In this document: positions 46,501 to 57,984 of the stretch, one piece after another
Layout of the letters: every line of letters begins with the position of its first letter
Numbering within the stretch: position 1 is the first letter of the stretch
Source: Undaria pinnatifida
Lineage: Eukaryota > Sar > Phaeophyceae > Laminariales > Alariaceae
Direction of reading: 5' to 3'
NCBI GenBank assembly: GCA_012845835.1
Contig: JABAKD010000025.1
Span: forward strand, 31,750,314 to 31,814,313
DNA length: 64,000 nucleotides
The notes under the pieces: model-generated
Database searches by the model: none
Seen by the model: the letters and a program-made list of their open reading frames with translations, nothing else
What the model was told of the DNA's origin: nothing
Made by a program: the position numbers and the translations under genes

Positions 46501-49500
46501 CTTCCCAGAGATGACCAGAGTTGATGTCCGTCGGGATGTAGTGGATGGAGATCCTTCCCTCCGACACGAGCTCTCGGATGAAGAAGAGGCGCAGCGCGAT
46601 GTGCTCCGTCCTGGAGCTGAAGGGGCGGTTTCCCAGCACGTGTAGCATCGCTGTGTTGTCGCAGTACAACAGCACGTTCACGAAGTCTTTGCCGAACCCT
46701 AGCTCAGTCAGCATGTTCGAGCAGAGACTGCTTCCTTCATCGCCAATAACGACGCGACCAGCTCCGCCTCCATGGTCGACATGACAGTCAGACCTTGTAG
46801 CCCCGACTTGAAGCCAACCGGCGCATCGCACATCATCGACAAGTAGAATGAGGTGGACTTTCCGTTGTCCGGGTTGTTGGCCCAGTTGGAGTCCGAAGAG
46901 ACTGCCAAGTTTGAAGCCTCCCCTCTTGTACGTAGTGCTCAAGTCGGTTGTCCCCGCGAGGTAGCAAAGAGTATGCTTTGCCGCCTCCATGTGGAGTTTT
47001 CTGGGTTTCGCCATCGGGCGAGCCAGTTGACCAACGGCATACATAATTTCGTACCTGAGCACTTGGGAAACATAGATGAGGCACCCCACGATGCCCTGGT
47101 AGCGCTTCGTTTCTTCCTCGTCCAGTGGAGTTTCGTCAAGCTGCTGGTTGAAGAGTTCGGGACCGTACCCCGGCGTGTTGGTCGGCTTGCATTCCGACAT
47201 TCCGAACCACTCCAGGATGACTTGGAGTAAGTCTCTTGAGGCATTATGAGAGTGCCACGATCAAGGTCTCGCTTTATCTTAATGCCCAAGACGAGCAACA
47301 TCGCTTCCATGTCGGTAATCTTGAAACGCTGTCTCAAGTTCTCTTTCACCATCGCCATGGCGTCAAAGTTGTTGCTGGCCAGAAGGAGATCGTCCACGTA
47401 GAGCGTCTGGTAGATCTTAACACCGTCGTGATCGAAGAAGTAGACACGTGTCGGACTGAAGCGGAACGAAGCCGATCTCGACAAAAGAGGGGTCGATGGT
47501 GTTGAACCAGTTTTCGGGGCTTTGCGCGAGCCCGTAGAGGCTCTTCTTTGGCTGCATCACAAGCTCACCCTTATCCTTATTCTTAAGCTCGAAACCAAGC
47601 GGCTGCTCGACGGGCACCAACTCCTGAATACCCGCGTACAGGAAGGCAGTTGAAACATCCATCTGGTGTACAAGCAGACCGAAGTTCACGGCTATGCAGC
47701 ATATAATCCGCACGCTCTGAATCATGCACACCGAGGCGTAGACACTGCCAGAGGCAAGGCCAGCAAATTGGTTCCAACCTTGAGCCACTACACGAGCCTT
47801 GAAGGAGCTGTCCGCCGTGCGCTTGAACACTCACTTCGAGTTGATTCGCTTCCGTCCAGCGAGAACAGCAGAGCGTGAAACAAGCTTGTAAGCTTGACGA
47901 TCTTTACGACTCGCGCCTCTCCGAACACCCCTAAGCAGATCGGAGCGAACGAGCTTGCGAGCCGGACGATGTTGAACACCATGCGCTGTATTCTCGCCGA
48001 CTCGACACTTTTTAACTTCTATTGGGAGGAGCTGATGAAGACAGCTGTCTACCTGAGCAACTCGACTCCTCACGCAACTTTGCAAAACGGAACGCCATAC
48101 ATGGCGCTCTACGGCAAGGATGACTATCTGGGCCCCATCCGGGTGATCGGGTCTCGGGTGTTCGTGCACGAAGAGGTCCACTCCAATAGGCCGGAGCATC
48201 GTGCTTGGGAAGGCCGGCTCGTCGGATTCAGCGAGGAAAGCAAGTTTTATCGGATCTACAACTCTTCCACGCGACGTGTACCGGTGAATCGAAATGTTAT
48301 CTTTGTTGAGACGCCTTCTGTCACGCCATCGTTGGGCGCGCGTGGTTTTTACAACGGGGAGTTCACGTACGACGACCACGACGACATGATAAGAGACGTG
48401 CGAAACTACATTTCCAACCACTCGGCTCATTCGCTCTTTCCTGAACGTGCCGTTGGGGATGCCGTCGGAGATCTGTCTGCGATGAAGCTTCTTGAACCAA
48501 TTTGTGAGACAACCAACCGTGATCTTGGACTTGCACATGCAGGGTCTACTCCTGCCAACAATGCGCCTGCAATTTCTGGTCCTACGCCCGATAAAAATAG
48601 TCCTGCCACCCCGAGGGGAGTCAGTCTCCCGGTGTCGGTCAAAGATGCGTCTTCTCTTGGATCGTCACCTGGTCCGGCGCGCCGCTTGGTCCATCGCCCG
48701 CTTGCTCTGCTCCGTCTGGTACTGCGCCGCAGGGAGGTTCTGTGCGTCGATGATGTTCGTCTCGTGGTGGACAAAATTCCGCGCCGACGTCTGCAGTCAC
48801 CAGCTCTGCTTCGCGTGTTGGATCTGCGCGGGGAGGCATCACGCAGCGTGGTGGACGTGGCAACGGGTTTGCACGTGGACGTGGTACTCGTGGTCAACGA
48901 GGTTCCACGTCGACGCCTGCAACAACCAGGTCTGCTTCGAGCGTACCCACTGCAAAGGCCATCAGCGCCCTTCGTCGCCTCTCCTACGCATCTACCGTGA
49001 AGGGGGAGTTTCCCGACGTCGACCACGGATACGGCACATTGGGCTTCACGCACTACGCGAACGCTGTGGGAACAACGCAACCGAATGTTCCACGGACAAT
49101 CAAGATGCGTCTTCTCTTTGATAGTCACCTGGTCCGGCGCGGCATGGTCCATCGCCCGCTTGTTCTGCTCCGTCTGGTACTGCGCCGCAGGGAGGTTCTG
49201 TGCGTCGATGATGCTCGTTTCGTGGTGGACAAAATTCCGCGCCGACGTCTGCAGTCACCAGTTCTGCTTCGCGTGTTGGATCTGCGCGGGGAGGCATCAC
49301 GCAGCGTGGTGGACGTGGCAGCGGGTTTGCACGTGGACGTTGTACTCGTGGTCGACGAGGTTCCACGTCGACGCCTGCAACAACCAGGTCTGCTTCGAGC
49401 GTACCCACTGCAAAGGCCATCAGCGGCCGTCGTCGCCTCTCCTACGCGTCTACCGTGATTGGGGAGTTTCTCGACGTCGACCACGGATACGGCACATTGG

Positions 49501-52500
49501 GCTTCACGCACTACGCGTACGCTGTGGGAACAACGCAACCGAATGTTCCACGGACAATCAAGGAAGCGCCGGCCACGCCCGAAGTCGCCCAGTGGAACAC
49601 GGCGGCAGAACCCGCCAGCTTGATGCCGACGTCTTGACAGTACTTATGGAACTCCGTGCTTGTGAATTCCGTGCCGCGGTCCCCGCGCAGGGTATGGATG
49701 CGGTCGCCGGTAGGAATCACGGTTTCCTTGACGAACATTGCAAGGGCGTCCACAGAGCAGGCCTTGTCCTTCATGAAGACGACCTCCCTCCACTTGGTTT
49801 GCTGGTCAACGAACTTGACGGCGTATTTAATCGCGCCCAGAGATTTAGGCGTGAAGGGGCGGAGGGTGTCGACGGATACGAGCTGGAACAGACGTAGAAC
49901 ATTGTAGGTGGCCTGCTTGGGGTAAAGTTGTTGTGCGCTCTTCCCGAGTGGGAAGGTACTACAGTTCTTAATGTCGCCGGTGTAATCGACACCGCTAGCC
50001 GGCTCCTCCTTCAGGACGTCCAAGCTCTTGTGGCTGATGTGTCCCATGCTCCGGTGCCACAGCTAACTCAGCGGACTCCGACGTTAAGGCAAGGGCATCA
50101 GGGGCCCGCCCGAGGACCATCTAGCCCCCGGCGCCACCCCCTCGTTTCGCCTCGATGGAGCACATGAATTTCCCGGCCGCGTTGTCCACCCCACACGTTT
50201 GCATCGGGATAACCACGTCCCCCGACTCCAAACTAAGGTTGGCCGAATGAAACAATGTCGCCACTCCCTTCTGCATTGCCGCGGTCACGGAGAAGCGGTT
50301 GGTTCCCAAATCCGGCTCCAAAACGACGCGAAACGAGACGCGCCGGTCATTTCCTTTGTCATCCGTGACGGCGCCGAAAACAACCCCTGCTGTAACGCCC
50401 TTGAGGAGATTCTGGCCGGCAGCGACGACCGTGTTAGAGGACCTAAAGGTCCTCGACGTCGCACATGAAGGCCCGCACTCCTGATGTAAGCGCAAGGTCG
50501 CGGTAGTGGTTGGTCGCTCCGCTGTCCACAACCATCCCAATGCATGACAATATGAGTGACTAGGAGAAGAAATATCTCCGCAAGAGTCGCCATGAACGCA
50601 CCGAAAAACCCTGGAGGCAAGCGGTAGTCCTGTGCAGGCGGCTCTGAAGATATAGATGAAGGTGTCGCCGGAGTGGCGGAAGACGCCGTTAGAGGCGTCT
50701 AGCAAAAGGCAGAAGACGAAGTGGCCGCAGCCAGTGGAGCGCGTTGGGCGCTGAAGGAGACCCCGAACAAGTTCGGCTCATCGGGAGTCTGCGGCGCCGT
50801 CGCCGGAATCGATTGCCCTGTGTGAGCGCTCTCGATGTTGGGCAGGTTGACCTGACCAGCAGAATGCAGCAGCGCCAGGTTGGCAACCAAGCCTCTGGAG
50901 CTTCTGGTGCTTGTTCGCGCGAAGCTATTGCCGTTTTTACACCCAGCATCGATGTGCGTGGTGGTGTTGTCGTAGTATCACGTTTTTGGCTGAGTACTCC
51001 CCCCATCACCCCCGCGCTTGTTCTTTCACTTCTTCTTCCCCAGCTTCGGACGGTTTATCTGCACTTGTTGAGGGCAGTCACGCTGGAAACGTCCATACGC
51101 CTTGCATCGATGGCACTGGTCTGATGAGGACGCCACCATCGCGGCCTCCTGGCCCGAGACCACGGGCCCCGACGCGTTGCGCGACGGTCGGTCCACGTAG
51201 AAGCGGTTGGCCGTCTCCTGGAGACGGTCAACGGACGTGAATTCCTCACGGTAGTGCATCTCACGGATGATGTTGAACTCTGGGACCTTCGCCAGGCCTG
51301 AGAGCATGACTTCTATGTCGACCTTCTTGGAGACCTCCTCCCCCAGGCCTCGGAGGCGAATCTTGAGATCCATTCCTTTCGTGAAAAAAACGATGGGGTC
51401 CCCGCCCGCCAGGTGCCGAAGGCCGAAAAGCTCTCTGTGACACGCACGTCGATCTTCCTGGTTGTGAGCGTCGAAACGCTCGTTGAGGGCGCCGTTCCAT
51501 CCGCCGCCTCTTCGTGGGTAAGGACGGTGACGTGCGCAGACCCGGACGTGACAAAGGAAAGGAGGGAGAACAAGCGACTGTTAGTCTGGTCCCACTTTGC
51601 CCTATCTCCCTCGTCCGGCTCAGGTTCCGCAGGGCTGTCGGCCCCGGCTAGGATGGGCTTACGATCCGGAGCGAAGAGTGTGACTGCGTTCCGTAGCTTT
51701 GTCTTCCACACGCGAAAACCCTGCTGCCCTGAGATGGTCTCAACGGCGTCTAGCATACGGTGGGGCCCGGAGCTCGATGATTCTGCCATCGCTGAAAGCT
51801 AGGGTCACACTCCCGGGCGCGGTCAGGTTTTCTGCACACGTACGACGCCCCGAGAGCCTGAAAAGGGCCGGCGCGCCTAAGAAAGGCAAGGTGCAACGTT
51901 ACACAGGAGTAGGCTTCGTTCAGGTCACAGCTCCGTAGCTCACGACCCGCATCCGGCGTTAGCTATCCAGCGTCCGCCCAGACCACTGCGCCCCGTCGAG
52001 CACAGCTTATGACCAACCGCAGGTGGCGAACCTGCGGTGTCAAGACGACCAAGTAGCCAGCTCCGGCCTCGTCCTGCAGGTACACGGGTCAGATGCACTG
52101 CTGAGACTTGCTATGCGCCTTGCAGCGTAGACGTTTGGCTGCTGCACGGATACAAACAGGCCTGGTCAGATCCTCAGCATACACACGGACTGATCAAAAA
52201 AACAGCACAAGGAATATATCTTGGACAGACCTACCTCGCGCATTCCACAACGCGCAGGTATACCTCGCGTATACCACAACGCGCAGGCAAATTTACGTGA
52301 GCGGGTCACGTAGCTGTAACGTATCCCCACAATACACGCGCTACAAAGCCAGAAACTCGGTACGTGGGAGATATCTACCCTTCGCGAGATAACCACGCGC
52401 GGGCGATTTTGATCACCAGTTACAGACACAAAGAACGCCGAGAACGGTGCGCTGCGCGCAGAACTAGCAACCTGCACAACCCTATTCGCCGACCGAAATC

Positions 52501-55500
52501 ATCGCCTAGACGTTTTGCTAGCGAATGCTCCACACAAACAGTAGTGTACCGAAAGTGCAGTCGAGAGCCCAGGTGATCAGTCCGGGCCCAGTAAGCAAGC
52601 GGGTTGACTCAGTGTGGCCTCCAGCAGAAAGCAAACTCCGGCAGTAGCTCCCCGCGGAAAAAATTCTAATAATATCCAAATCCTGGAGGATCCAAAAATA
52701 TCTAAATCCTGGTGGACGGATGTGCTCCCCACAGTAGTCGGCGACAGCAGTAGACGTGCAGTCGCCGCAGACCCGCACTCACACACACGAGGCTCACAAC
52801 CTGTCATAACCTGTCATTGATAATGTGTGATACCCTGGCACGGTGGTTTGAGAGGTTGTTCTGTCAACGTTAGTGGAGGTGATGGCACGGTTCGACAAGA
52901 TAGCCTGGAAGACGAAGTGCGTCCGAGATGTAGAGAAGATGTTGAATAGTACAACGGTGGCGCTTAATTTGGCCACTACAGACAGACATAACCCCAGAGT
53001 TGCAGCAGCAAAGACGGCGGCTGCTTCCCAGAGATGACTAGGACAGCTATGATCCGGAAAAATATACAAGAGAGAGCCACACGAGTGAGTGAACTACCTG
53101 GATACCAAGCGGAGAATCCAACCTGGATATCAATCGGTGGACCCTTTGGAAGTAGCGCCCCCGCACACATACGTACGTTACACTCAAACCGACACATATC
53201 AGATCTACGCTACACAAGAGCAGTGCTACTGAATATTGACTCATAATGGCTATGTGCAAGCATTTCCATAACAGATAGATTTAGACCTGCTCTTCGAAGA
53301 AAGCTATCTATAGTATGGTGCTGTAAAGATGGGGACCTCATTCGCTTTGAAGGAGTGTTGGAGACCAAAAGTTACAATTAGCATGATATACTGCGATCCT
53401 TACAGGAAAATAACCGGTCTCAGGTTGTGTAGGCATTCGTTGTTCGTTGAACATTGTGTGTTAATTACATCATTTATCTCGCCATCACCATCGTGTACCT
53501 CGCAATCATCTAGGGTGAGACCAGCGAACTCACACGCTGCCGCAACAAGGCCTAGACCCACTTCTCCATCCGCCTCCCTGCCGCACGAAAGCATCCCGGT
53601 GGGCACAATGGTGACATGAGCAAAATCAAAGCATTTTACGCACCACAGGACACAATTTCGTGTTCCTCTGAAGAAATGCATCTCCCAAATGAACTAACGG
53701 CGTCGCGTAGAGTGTTTTTTAAGTCGTAAAAATCCCGACTCGTCGCCGATGCATGCCGTGAATGGACATCGCAAACGCCCGGTCTATACCTCTCCCTAAG
53801 CAGCCGCAGTCGGCGACCACGTTGAGGTAGTACCTGGATGTCAACGCGAGAAAACACAAGTCGGGTTCAAACCTCTGACAAATATTCTAATGGCTGAAAG
53901 AGGTTCAGGATCAAAGCTGTGCAACATCGTATACGTACTTGTATGACCTGCTAGACCTGCAACCGAGTAATACTTCATACCTTGTACAGGATGACGAAAG
54001 CAACGGTGAGTGCGTCATTTTTGGGGCAATTGCGGTAGGCGGTCACGTTTGGGGACTCTTTCTGCAGCGGGTAGCAGTCGCTCGTGCCAGCGGCCCCCCT
54101 GTTCCTTTGTGGTCCAAAGCTTTAGCTATCGTGCTGTTTCAAATACGTTATGTGAATCCGCAATAGAGTGGTAAGCTAGGCTTCAATAAAATATCAGCCT
54201 AAATATCAACACATTTGTCCGTGTGGTACAGAGTCACCGGCCGGACTGGCTAAAACCCAGTACGCAGTCTACCCCCCTACCTTAGCCTAACCCCAACCCC
54301 AAGGGTACACAGTATCAGTCTCTGCTGGGAGAGGCAGAATAAGGAGTGAAGGGAAAATGGGGGGACTCCTTCTATGATACTACGATAGCCGTGGTCGGCT
54401 ACGTTACCCAGAGGTTAGAGTCAAGCAGTACACGTGGTGCGGTTTCAATGAAGGTCACCACCATCAAATGCTGCGGAGTACGCTTGGCTTTGTCGCCGTC
54501 GGGAAAGGCCTGTTTGTGGGCAAGTAAAGATTCAAGTCCAGGACAATCGTCACAGCAGAATCTGAAGCACGACAACCTGAGATCCCAGCATGAACGCGCA
54601 GAATACGTAATGGAAACCCTTTCACCAACTCGATATGCACAGCGTGTTCATCGACCACCCCGTTACATGAACTAGCCAGCATCCAACACACATAAAGCCC
54701 ACAAGACGCCCTATGCACCAAGTCCCTTCGTTGTATGAAGCAATCTGACTAGTATCCTCAGTTAAAACAATGCTTGTGAGTGCAGTATTGGTGAATTGAC
54801 AAACGGCCGTAACTGTTTGGTCCAAGTTCTCTGGGTTTTAAATGGCATGTTGAATCCCGTATAACCTTACAACACCCAATGCGACGAACACAAACACTGC
54901 CCGGGAATAAAAAACCTTAACCCTAACCATAACCCTAAGCCCCACTACCTCTTCTTGCGCGCACCGAGTCCATACATGGTGCTTGGGGAAAACGCTGTCG
55001 GTGGTTATCATCCGTTTTTGGTCGCAACCGATAAACTCGGGCAAACCGCGATTCAATTGCTAGGCTACAGTTTCATGATAAAAATATATGCGTGCATTAG
55101 TAGGCACCGATTTAAAAGGAAAGCACCGCGATGTACAAAGGATGTCCGCCGCACGATACGCGGTCGAATTGTTTAGAATAAGTTGCGTTCGTTAGATGTA
55201 TTAGTCGTCCACGTACTACGTTGTTTTGCTCTTGCCTTCACGCAGCTCCCTGTGGGGAACCGAGAAGGGACAATGTACAACGTGCGACACAGACGATAAT
55301 CCTTCCTGGACGTGTCCCGCTGCCCTGAGCGCCTATTACGATATTGGCGGCGCTGATGGTGACATCGTCGAAGTGGACGGGGAATCTGGTAAGGGACAAA
55401 CAGTATCTAGACGCCTCCCGTGTAAACCATCTGGAAGCAGCAATCCGCTTGCGCAGCGAGATACTCAGTCCAAGCGTGTTCTTCATCACAACGACCTACA

Positions 55501-57794
55501 GAAATGTTCATGGAATTCGATGCACATATTCCTGGTTTTTTTTCTCGAACAGAATGCATTCATCTGCCGTACCAAAAGATGAATCTTAAATAACATCTGT
55601 GCATGTGCCAGCATAAGACCCTGTTGGTTAGCTTTACAGTAGATTAACACCCCAATCTCTGTGACGGCTCTTAATGAGTGAGCTTCCGGAGCCATTGACC
55701 AAAAACTGACACAACTAATGTGTTCCCACGCAGGAACCACCTGCAGTCATCTGGATGAAGAAACGTTCACCGATGAGTTGATGACCGGATATGTCGACCA
55801 TGTAAGAGGGAGCCTGGTCTGCTGTGTATGTTTCGCTCGAGATCCCGGCTAGCCGCTCGTAGTAGCTCTTTACTTTGGCAGAGATACTTGCGTCGGGGCT
55901 GTTGTATTTTGCCATGCACGTTGGTGGAATCGTACCTTGATTTCACAGGAGGAGGAGAGGAAGAATACATCTGCGTAGCATGTTAAACTGAGGGACTTAG
56001 TCCAGGTATGCTTTCGCGATATGCCTCCTCCATCCAAATAAAGCACCTTGTGAGGGTTCGTTTTCCAACGGCCTTGTGCCTCTTCAAACAGTACCTATCT
56101 TGATGTTTCTTGTGGTAAGCTAGATATTGCTTCCGTTCTTTGACGTTCAGGGCCATCACAGAGGTTCTTGTTTTCCCTCTTGATTCGCCCGCGGTTTGGC
56201 ATGAAGTACATGACAATTCGTGGTAGAAAGTGGCGTACGCCCGGTATATAGCTTTTACATGCATATCGCCGAACACCGTAGTTCGGTTGAAAGTGTTTTG
56301 ACAGTGAGATACGCTAAGGTATCCATTTAATGAGACACAGCAGACATTTACATGTCTTCCTCTCCATTGCGGTCCCGTGCCTGTCAGATCATGTACTTGT
56401 CGAAGATAACGGCGGCCGTTCTTGACGACCTGGGTTACGTCGTTGACCCTACCGCGGTGAGGTTACAGGTGGTGTACGTGGTAAATCCAGGTCATGTGGG
56501 GAGACACCGAAGAACTCGTGTATCATGGACATGTTTCTAGTCGAATCGGACCAATGTTCAGCTGTTCATTTTCACGCCACGACGACGTACAGTCAAAGGT
56601 AGAACTGCAGCACGTCTCTAAGACCGGAATATCCGTGTACACAATGAAGCCGGTACGTTGACGCAGCCAAGATATATGAGTCCATTCTTGTGTCCAGTGT
56701 GTTGAATGCATTTTTCACGTCAAACGGTTGTGCACTCCCGTGTACATCCAGCACAACCAGTGCCCGTGCCGATGCTTCCAAGAGAGGCGAGCTCTGCTAC
56801 TCATTTGGTCACAAGTTACGACGCAAAGGTTCACATTGCAAATACATCACGGCGATTTGGCCATCAAACGAACGCCAATGAAAACGTGGGTGCAACCAAA
56901 CAAAACACAAATGCAAGCCAGCACACCAGACCTTCGCAACAAAAAAGAAGAAAAAAGACAAGAAAAGTACGACCAGAAACATGAAGATGCTCAACTTTTG
57001 CAGTGGTCGATTTCTTTTGAAACCAACCTACAAAGGTGCACTTTTCGTGCTCACCCTGTGGGCCGTTGTTTGCTTTTCGTTCCTGGTAACACCTTCAGGT
57101 GGACGACTACACTCTTCCTTCCGAGCGAGGTAAGTCTACCATCTCATAGGATTGAAATCATTCCCTTCCCTCAGTTTCCACTGTCCAGGACTTCCGAAAC
57201 TCTTGGCCAAGTTGCACACGATATATATGCTATTTTACCTCGGATTAGTCCTTGCCAACAAGGTTTGACGGCCATCGTTCGACATTCTTCTCTTAAAGTT
57301 ACATAGTTCTTCAACACGACGGTTATTGTTTGGGTCCGTTGCACTAAAATGACGAGACTAAACGTGACCCCGAGGTACTCATTTGGCATCGTGCATGGTA
57401 ATGGCGGCCTACCGTAAATGGGGGTGATTACTCTTGGTCGACTAGATCAGTTATAGGCGTTTTTCGGGGAACCGCTTTACGTAGAGTTCCCAACAACGAT
57501 ATTTTTCCGACTGCTCATGACGGAATTTGTAATGACAAAGCTCATGAAGGTGCGCTTTCCACAGCTTGATTATGTCCATTGAGGGAAAAGCTGAGCAATC
57601 GACGGCGTTGCTGGTCCTCTAACCGCACGTCCTCCGCGTCGTTGATAAATTTGTGCGTTTCAGAGCCTTCGCTTTCCTTGGAATCGCCGCCGTCAACCTT
57701 GATATTTGACACCGTGGTCGACTCCGTCGTCATTGTCCTGGACAAGGAGGGAAACGTGGTGGACGAATTTGTTGGCGTAATGATGGAGTTCTAA
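43558..57794 (+). CDS. Secreted EGF-containing leishmanolysin-like (M8-type) zinc metalloprotease, 10 exons
   Basis: Exons: 43558-44101, 44297-44716, 44990-45109, 45456-45540, 45920-46186, 55246-55388, 55734-55801, 56388-56456, 57099-57129, 57664-57794. All introns are GT-AG, the phases agree throughout, and the sum is 1,878 nt (625 residues plus stop). Residues 1-27 form a signal peptide (hydrophobic core ALVLALMAAC). About 118-180 is Cys-rich. About 182-321 is a Thr/Pro-rich stalk. 324-356 is an EGF domain with six Cys (C324, 329, 335, 345, 347, 356). In the catalytic domain, HEMGHVIGIG gives zinc ligands H470 and H474 with E471 as base. A ~53-residue insertion precedes the likely third ligand H532 (CSHLDEETF) and the Met-turn M543 (ELMTG), as in leishmanolysins. 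LSKITAAVLDDLGY and DDYTLP close the domain. It probably cleaves extracellular or cell-wall proteins; substrate unknown. Start and last two small exons are the least certain. Confidence 0.85.
45117..45250 (+). repeat. TGTAATGTAG minisatellite in intron 3 of the protease gene
   Basis: About a dozen tandem 10-base units (TGTAATGTAG, with TGTGATGTAG and TGTAATGCAG variants) lie between exons 3 and 4. Length is likely to vary between individuals. Confidence 0.85.
46288..46515 (-). repeat. 3' LTR of copia 2
   Basis: It aligns base for base with 52,812-53,038 with scattered substitutions (for example GATATCC versus GATACCC). The RNase H frame of the element runs into its first ~29 bases. Confidence 0.85.
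46487..47200 (-). pseudogene. Copia 2 RNase H domain, frameshifted
   Basis: The minus-strand frame from 47,200 gives ETKRYQGIVGCLIYVSQVLRYEI, the connection and RNase H start of copia. The middle switches to another frame (46,708-46,908: SSDSNWANNPDNGKSTSFYL, then MSTMEAELVASLLA), then returns for LLYCDNTAMLHVLGN and HYIPTDINSG. The first Asp, the Glu and the following Asp are present across frames. At least two frameshifts separate them. Confidence 0.8.
47201..47885 (-). pseudogene. Copia 2 reverse transcriptase
   Basis: It reads KLVSRSAVLAGRKRINSK, then a TGA (47,831-47,833) where family members have Trp, then VFKRTADSSFKARVVAQGW and MDVSTAFLYAGIQE. A frame change follows, then the intact palm motif YVDDLLLASN (near 47,390-47,400). 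The extreme RT N-terminus lies at the inversion boundary. Confidence 0.85.
47886..49574 (+). pseudogene. Copia 2 integrase C-terminal part and linker, inverted relative to the element
   Basis: The + strand reads SPNTPKQIGANELASRTMLN, CILADSTLFNFYWEELMKTA, YLSNSTPHATLQNGTPYMAL, then a GSRVFVHE...EGRLVGFSEESKFYRIYN stretch: the C-terminal half of a copia integrase. A linker follows with RGG-rich sequence (in one frame RGGRGNGFARGRGTRGQRG), then PRTIKEAPATPEVAQWN, the entry to RT. The linker is duplicated in tandem: 48,642-49,101 and 49,102-49,561 (460-bp offset, so the second copy is in a different frame). These parts are exactly those missing between the minus-strand integrase N-part and RT. 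Confidence 0.85.
49575..50060 (-). pseudogene. Copia 2 pre-integrase and integrase catalytic core (N-part)
   Basis: The minus-strand frame starts at MGHISHKSLDVL (His of the HHCC finger), has C-S-T-F-P-L-G-K-S, then LFQLVSVDTLRPF (first Asp), AVKFVDQQTKW, LRGDRGTEFTSTEF (second Asp) and HKYCQDVGIKLAGSAA. The second finger Cys is replaced. The frame passes into non-homologous sequence at about 49,575, where the inverted segment begins. Confidence 0.85.
50121..50705 (-). pseudogene. Copia 2 aspartic protease region, frameshifted
   Basis: At about 50,505-50,535 one minus frame reads MVVDSGATNHY, the retropepsin-type active site. A neighbouring frame continues with VVAAGQNLLKGVTAGVVFGAV and LGTNRFSVTAAMQKGVATLF, the copia protease C-terminal region. 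A frameshift lies between them near 50,450. Confidence 0.75.
51026..51789 (-). pseudogene. gag: Copia 2 gag, frameshifted
   Basis: 51,789 is an ATG (MAESSSSGPHRMLDAVETIS) with a UBN2-like W-K-T-K-L-R-N and a KWDQTNSRLFSLLSF helix. The frame changes near 51,370 to VDIEVMLSGLAKVPEFNI, and then CHRCKAYGRFQRDC, a zinc knuckle of C-x2-C-x4-[H]-x4-C spacing in which the His is Arg. The C-terminus is basic (GKKK). Confidence 0.8.
51790..52811 (-). other. 5' leader of copia 2
   Basis: About 1 kb lies between the 5' LTR and the gag start, without a convincing ORF. Near 52,225-52,290 ACCTCGCGYATWCCACAACGCGCAGG is repeated. Sequence next to the LTR (complement of AGGCTCACAACCTGTCATAACC) is where a primer-binding site should be, but I could not match it to a tRNA. 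Confidence 0.5.
52812..53038 (-). repeat. 5' LTR of copia 2
   Basis: It is a direct repeat of 46,288-46,515. Orientation follows from the minus-strand polyprotein. Confidence 0.85.
53039..55245 (+). other. Remainder of intron 5 of the protease gene
   Basis: There is a telomere-like patch (CCTTAACCCTAACCATAACCC) at 54,912-54,932 and a scrap of 4-bp MITE end (CCCCCCTACCTTAGCC) at 54,272. A Cys-rich minus-strand frame at 53,400-53,681 is not recognised. The branch and acceptor before exon 6 is CTTGCCTTCACGCAG. Confidence 0.6.
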
Positions 57795-57984
57795 GTCGTG
57801 TGCACCATTAGGTTGCCACCTTGGCATTGTCGACAACCTCTACGGCGCGGCTATAGGTGATTTAACACCATGGGTCAGGGAATGCAGTTTCACGACGGCG
57901 TACCACACGTCTGACAAAGAGATAAGCAGTACCGCTAACCCTAAGGTATTTAGGATGTTGTCGTAAGGTGACCGACATCATCAA
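57795..57984. other. Immediate downstream region of the protease gene
   Basis: No clear polyadenylation signal is seen. Confidence 0.4.

Larger units (their letters stand above)
46288..53038 (-). mobile_element. Ty1/copia LTR retrotransposon 2, inside intron 5, internally inverted
   Basis: Two direct ~228-bp repeats (46,288-46,515 and 52,812-53,038, both starting TGTCATTGATAATGTGTGAT on the + strand) flank gag, protease, integrase, RT and RNase H on the minus strand. The piece at about 47,885-49,574 is on the + strand. The element lies in antisense to the protease gene, between the exon ending HEMGHVIGI and the exon starting SLWG, so it does not break the coding sequence. There are many frameshifts. 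I did not find a clean 5-bp target duplication. Confidence 0.9.

Noticed and set aside
47894-49000. 368-codon + strand frame as an independent host gene
   Set aside because: Its first half is a copia integrase C-terminus and its second half is a frame-shifted linker duplicated in tandem; it belongs to the inverted piece of copia 2.
46283-53043. A 5-bp target duplication around copia 2
   Set aside because: Flanks GATGG and TAGGA do not match; borders may be mutated or the ends shifted.
53939-54166. A further small protease exon in intron 5 near a GTGAGT at 54,004
   Set aside because: Exon 5 joins exon 6 in phase and gives continuous M8-type sequence without it.
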